A stretch of 6,032 bases of DNA, from contig JADFSZ010000109.1 of NCBI GenBank assembly GCA_022560555.1, forward strand, positions 1-6,032, in the 5' to 3' direction. This stretch comes from JADFSZ01 sp022560555 [NCBI: PVC group bacterium] (GTDB lineage: Bacteria; GCA-001730085; JADFSZ01). The notes beneath the pieces were generated by a model. That model was not told the DNA's origin and ran no database searches. It saw only the letters and a list, made by a program, of their open reading frames with translations. Position 1 is the stretch's first letter. Each line of letters opens with the position of its first letter. Of the stretch, positions 5,185 to 6,032 are shown piece by piece. Made by a program: the position numbers and the translations under genes.

Positions 5185-5838
5185 CCCAGCCAGCCGTGCC
5201 GGAAGCCGGCTCATATAGACTGTCGCCGCGCCTGTGTCGGAGCGCTCAAGCGCAAGATCGACCGCCAGGCCCAACAGGCTGATCTCCACGGGAAAACGCT
5301 GCAAAGCTGCATCGACCGTTGCAACTGCTGCGGGGTGGTAATCTGCACCACTGGCAAATTGCGTGATCACCAGTGATCTGTACAGGGACGGCGAAGGACG
5401 CTCGCTGTTACTGATCGCCTGTTCATAGTCGCCGGCAGAGGCCGCCGGGTCTCCAAGCTTCCACCAGGCGGCCACCCGGTACCGATGCGCCCCTGCATGG
5501 CTGGGATGGGCGGCAAGAAAGCGTGACAGCAGGGTTTTTCCATCGTGCCACTGGCCCGCTTCCACCCTCATCCGGCCTTCAAACCAGTCAATCAGTGCGT
5601 GACCAGGATCCAGCGACCGGACTTGATGAAAATCCAGGCTGGCGTTTTCCCACTGGCCATGGCGCCGGTACAAATCACCGCGTTTGAGGTAGAGCTCCGG
5701 GTTTGACCCCCGGTCAAGTTCGATTTGCAGGGTCAAGCTATCGATCTGGAGAAGCAGGTCAGGATGTGCCGCGAGCTGCCCGCTCATCAACAGGCCTGCC
5801 AGCAACACACAGGTGCATTTCAATCGCGGTCTTGTCAT
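5032..5838 (-). CDS. Secreted TPR-repeat protein, C-terminus replaced at junction
   Basis: This reading frame encodes a probable exported protein built of tetratricopeptide repeats, which usually mediate protein-protein contacts; no enzymatic role can be read. Residues 1-24 form a Sec signal peptide: basic MTRPRLK, hydrophobic core CVLLAGLLMSG, and a cleavage site LAA|H after residue 24. TPR-like helix pairs occur at about 47-80 (ELYLKRGDLYRRHGQWENA), 81-114 (GRMRVEAGQW...), 115-147 (RYRVAAWWKLGD...) and 150-184. Later, weaker helices reach at least residue 225. Genuine sequence covers roughly 5163-5838; from about residue 226-235 onward the frame runs antisense through murE and ends at an unrelated stop, so the last ~35 residues are artificial and the true C-terminus is unknown. 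No Shine-Dalgarno site is seen before the ATG. It lies 50 bases after another minus-strand gene. High G+C sets it apart from the dcw genes. Confidence 0.72.
   Translation of the reverse strand: MTRPRLKCTCVLLAGLLMSGQLAAHPDLLLQIDSLTLQIELDRGSNPELYLKRGDLYRRHGQWENASLDFHQVRSLDPGHALIDWFEGRMRVEAGQWHDGKTLLSRFLAAHPSHAGAHRYRVAAWWKLGDPAASAGDYEQAISNSERPSPSLYRSLVITQFASGADYHPAAVATVDAALQRFPVEISLLGLAVDLALERSDTGAATVYMSRLPARLAGLNQWQFRAALLACLLDTGAYQIGNGCLSVCASNTNQFYFLRRVSIKRFCQ
5139..5163. other. Chimeric junction between AT-rich dcw DNA and GC-rich DNA
   Basis: Left of this segment the plus strand reads as MurE; right of it the minus strand reads as a TPR protein, and base composition rises sharply. Within the segment both readings remain plausible (MurE IQKAGQKCG on plus, TPR-like RAALLACLLD on minus), so the exact break cannot be placed and the two sources may share microhomology. 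The segment contains an imperfect 12-base tandem repeat beginning CCAGAAG at 5139 and 5151. No inverted repeats, target duplication or transposase is visible, so an assembly or library chimera is the simplest explanation. Confidence 0.8.
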
Positions 5839-5888
5839 TTCGGCTGAGGAGCGGGCCTGGGGGCCGGCCCAAAAATTTGTTGCTGGGG

Positions 5889-6032
5889 TTATGGTTTCGA
5901 TACGATAATCACTGGAACATCATCGTCCGGGTCATGATTTGCACCCGAGATATACGGCGCCCCGCCGAAGATGACGCCGGTAACCGTGTACGTGACGCTG
6001 GGCACTTCGGACTGGAGGCTGTTCTTGGAGCG
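5889..6032 (-). CDS. C-terminal end of an unrecognised gene (cut by window edge)
   Basis: A minus-strand frame is open from the right edge to a TAA at 5891-5889, giving 47 residues. They include SVTYTVTGVIFGGAPY, a beta-rich stretch with alternating hydrophobic residues, and an acidic DPDDD before the terminal VIIVSKP. No family is recognisable from this fragment; a beta-sandwich extracellular domain would fit but is only a guess. It shares the high G+C and direction of the TPR gene, whose ATG lies 50 bases downstream of this stop, so the two may be one operon. No start is in the window. Confidence 0.45.
   Translation of the reverse strand, partial: RSKNSLQSEVPSVTYTVTGVIFGGAPYISGANHDPDDDVPVIIVSKP

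Noticed and set aside
5853-5877. Palindrome GGGCCGGCCC (5861-5870) with nearby A-run, as a terminator
   Set aside because: On the minus strand the T-run comes before the hairpin, not after it; on the plus strand A residues follow. It lacks the layout of an intrinsic terminator and sits between two same-direction genes.
1-6032. CRISPR array, tRNA, rRNA, or defence system
   Set aside because: No regularly spaced repeats, no tRNA-like cloverleaf and no defence-type protein was found on either strand.

Overview
The window has two parts of different composition joined at about 5139-5163. Positions 1 to about 5150 are moderately AT-rich (for example 25 of 60 G+C in 1081-1140). They carry the start of a division and cell-wall (dcw) cluster and, divergent from it, a Tat export operon. 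Positions from about 5163 to 6032 are clearly GC-rich (41 of 60 in 5221-5280) and carry minus-strand genes unrelated in composition and function. The left part comes from a diderm-type, peptidoglycan-making bacterium with good Shine-Dalgarno (SD) sites on several genes. The protein style and gene order would fit a deep-branching phylum such as Omnitrophota or another PVC-like lineage, but this is a low-confidence guess. The right part looks like a GC-rich proteobacterium, also a guess.

Layout. Minus strand, reading leftward: a good sigma70-type promoter (522-550), tatA (492-259), then tatC (233 to the left edge, N-terminal 77 residues only). Between tatA and mraZ lie 530 bases with no intact gene. 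They hold the tat promoter, a possible decayed minus-strand reading frame (868-564) and the mraZ promoter (949-977). Just after that promoter are three GTGG boxes with an exact 10-base period, a typical MraZ operator; the third box runs into the mraZ SD site. Plus strand: mraZ (1023-1466), an unrecognised 71-residue basic protein (1495-1710), rsmH (1712-2617), an ftsL-like gene (2610-3020), ftsI/pbpB (3090-4835) and the first quarter of murE (4792 to about 5162). Tight spacing and overlaps (1 base, 8 bases, 44 bases) indicate one transcript driven from the mraZ promoter. A 45-codon small ORF with a strong SD bridges ftsL and ftsI, whose own start has no SD.

How the genes work together. MraZ regulates the cluster. 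RsmH methylates 16S rRNA. FtsL is a bitopic divisome scaffold for the septal transpeptidase FtsI. MurE adds the third amino acid of the peptidoglycan stem peptide. TatA and TatC move folded proteins across the inner membrane.

The most important point for a reader is the junction. MurE stops being MurE right after its ATP-binding P-loop, and a GC-rich minus-strand gene for a secreted TPR protein begins, itself cut at its C-terminus. Two unrelated genes cut at the same point, with a composition change, point to an assembly or library chimera rather than a biological fusion. I see no undescribed defence or mobile system. The best novelty candidates are the 71-residue protein, the bridging small ORF and the decayed gene.
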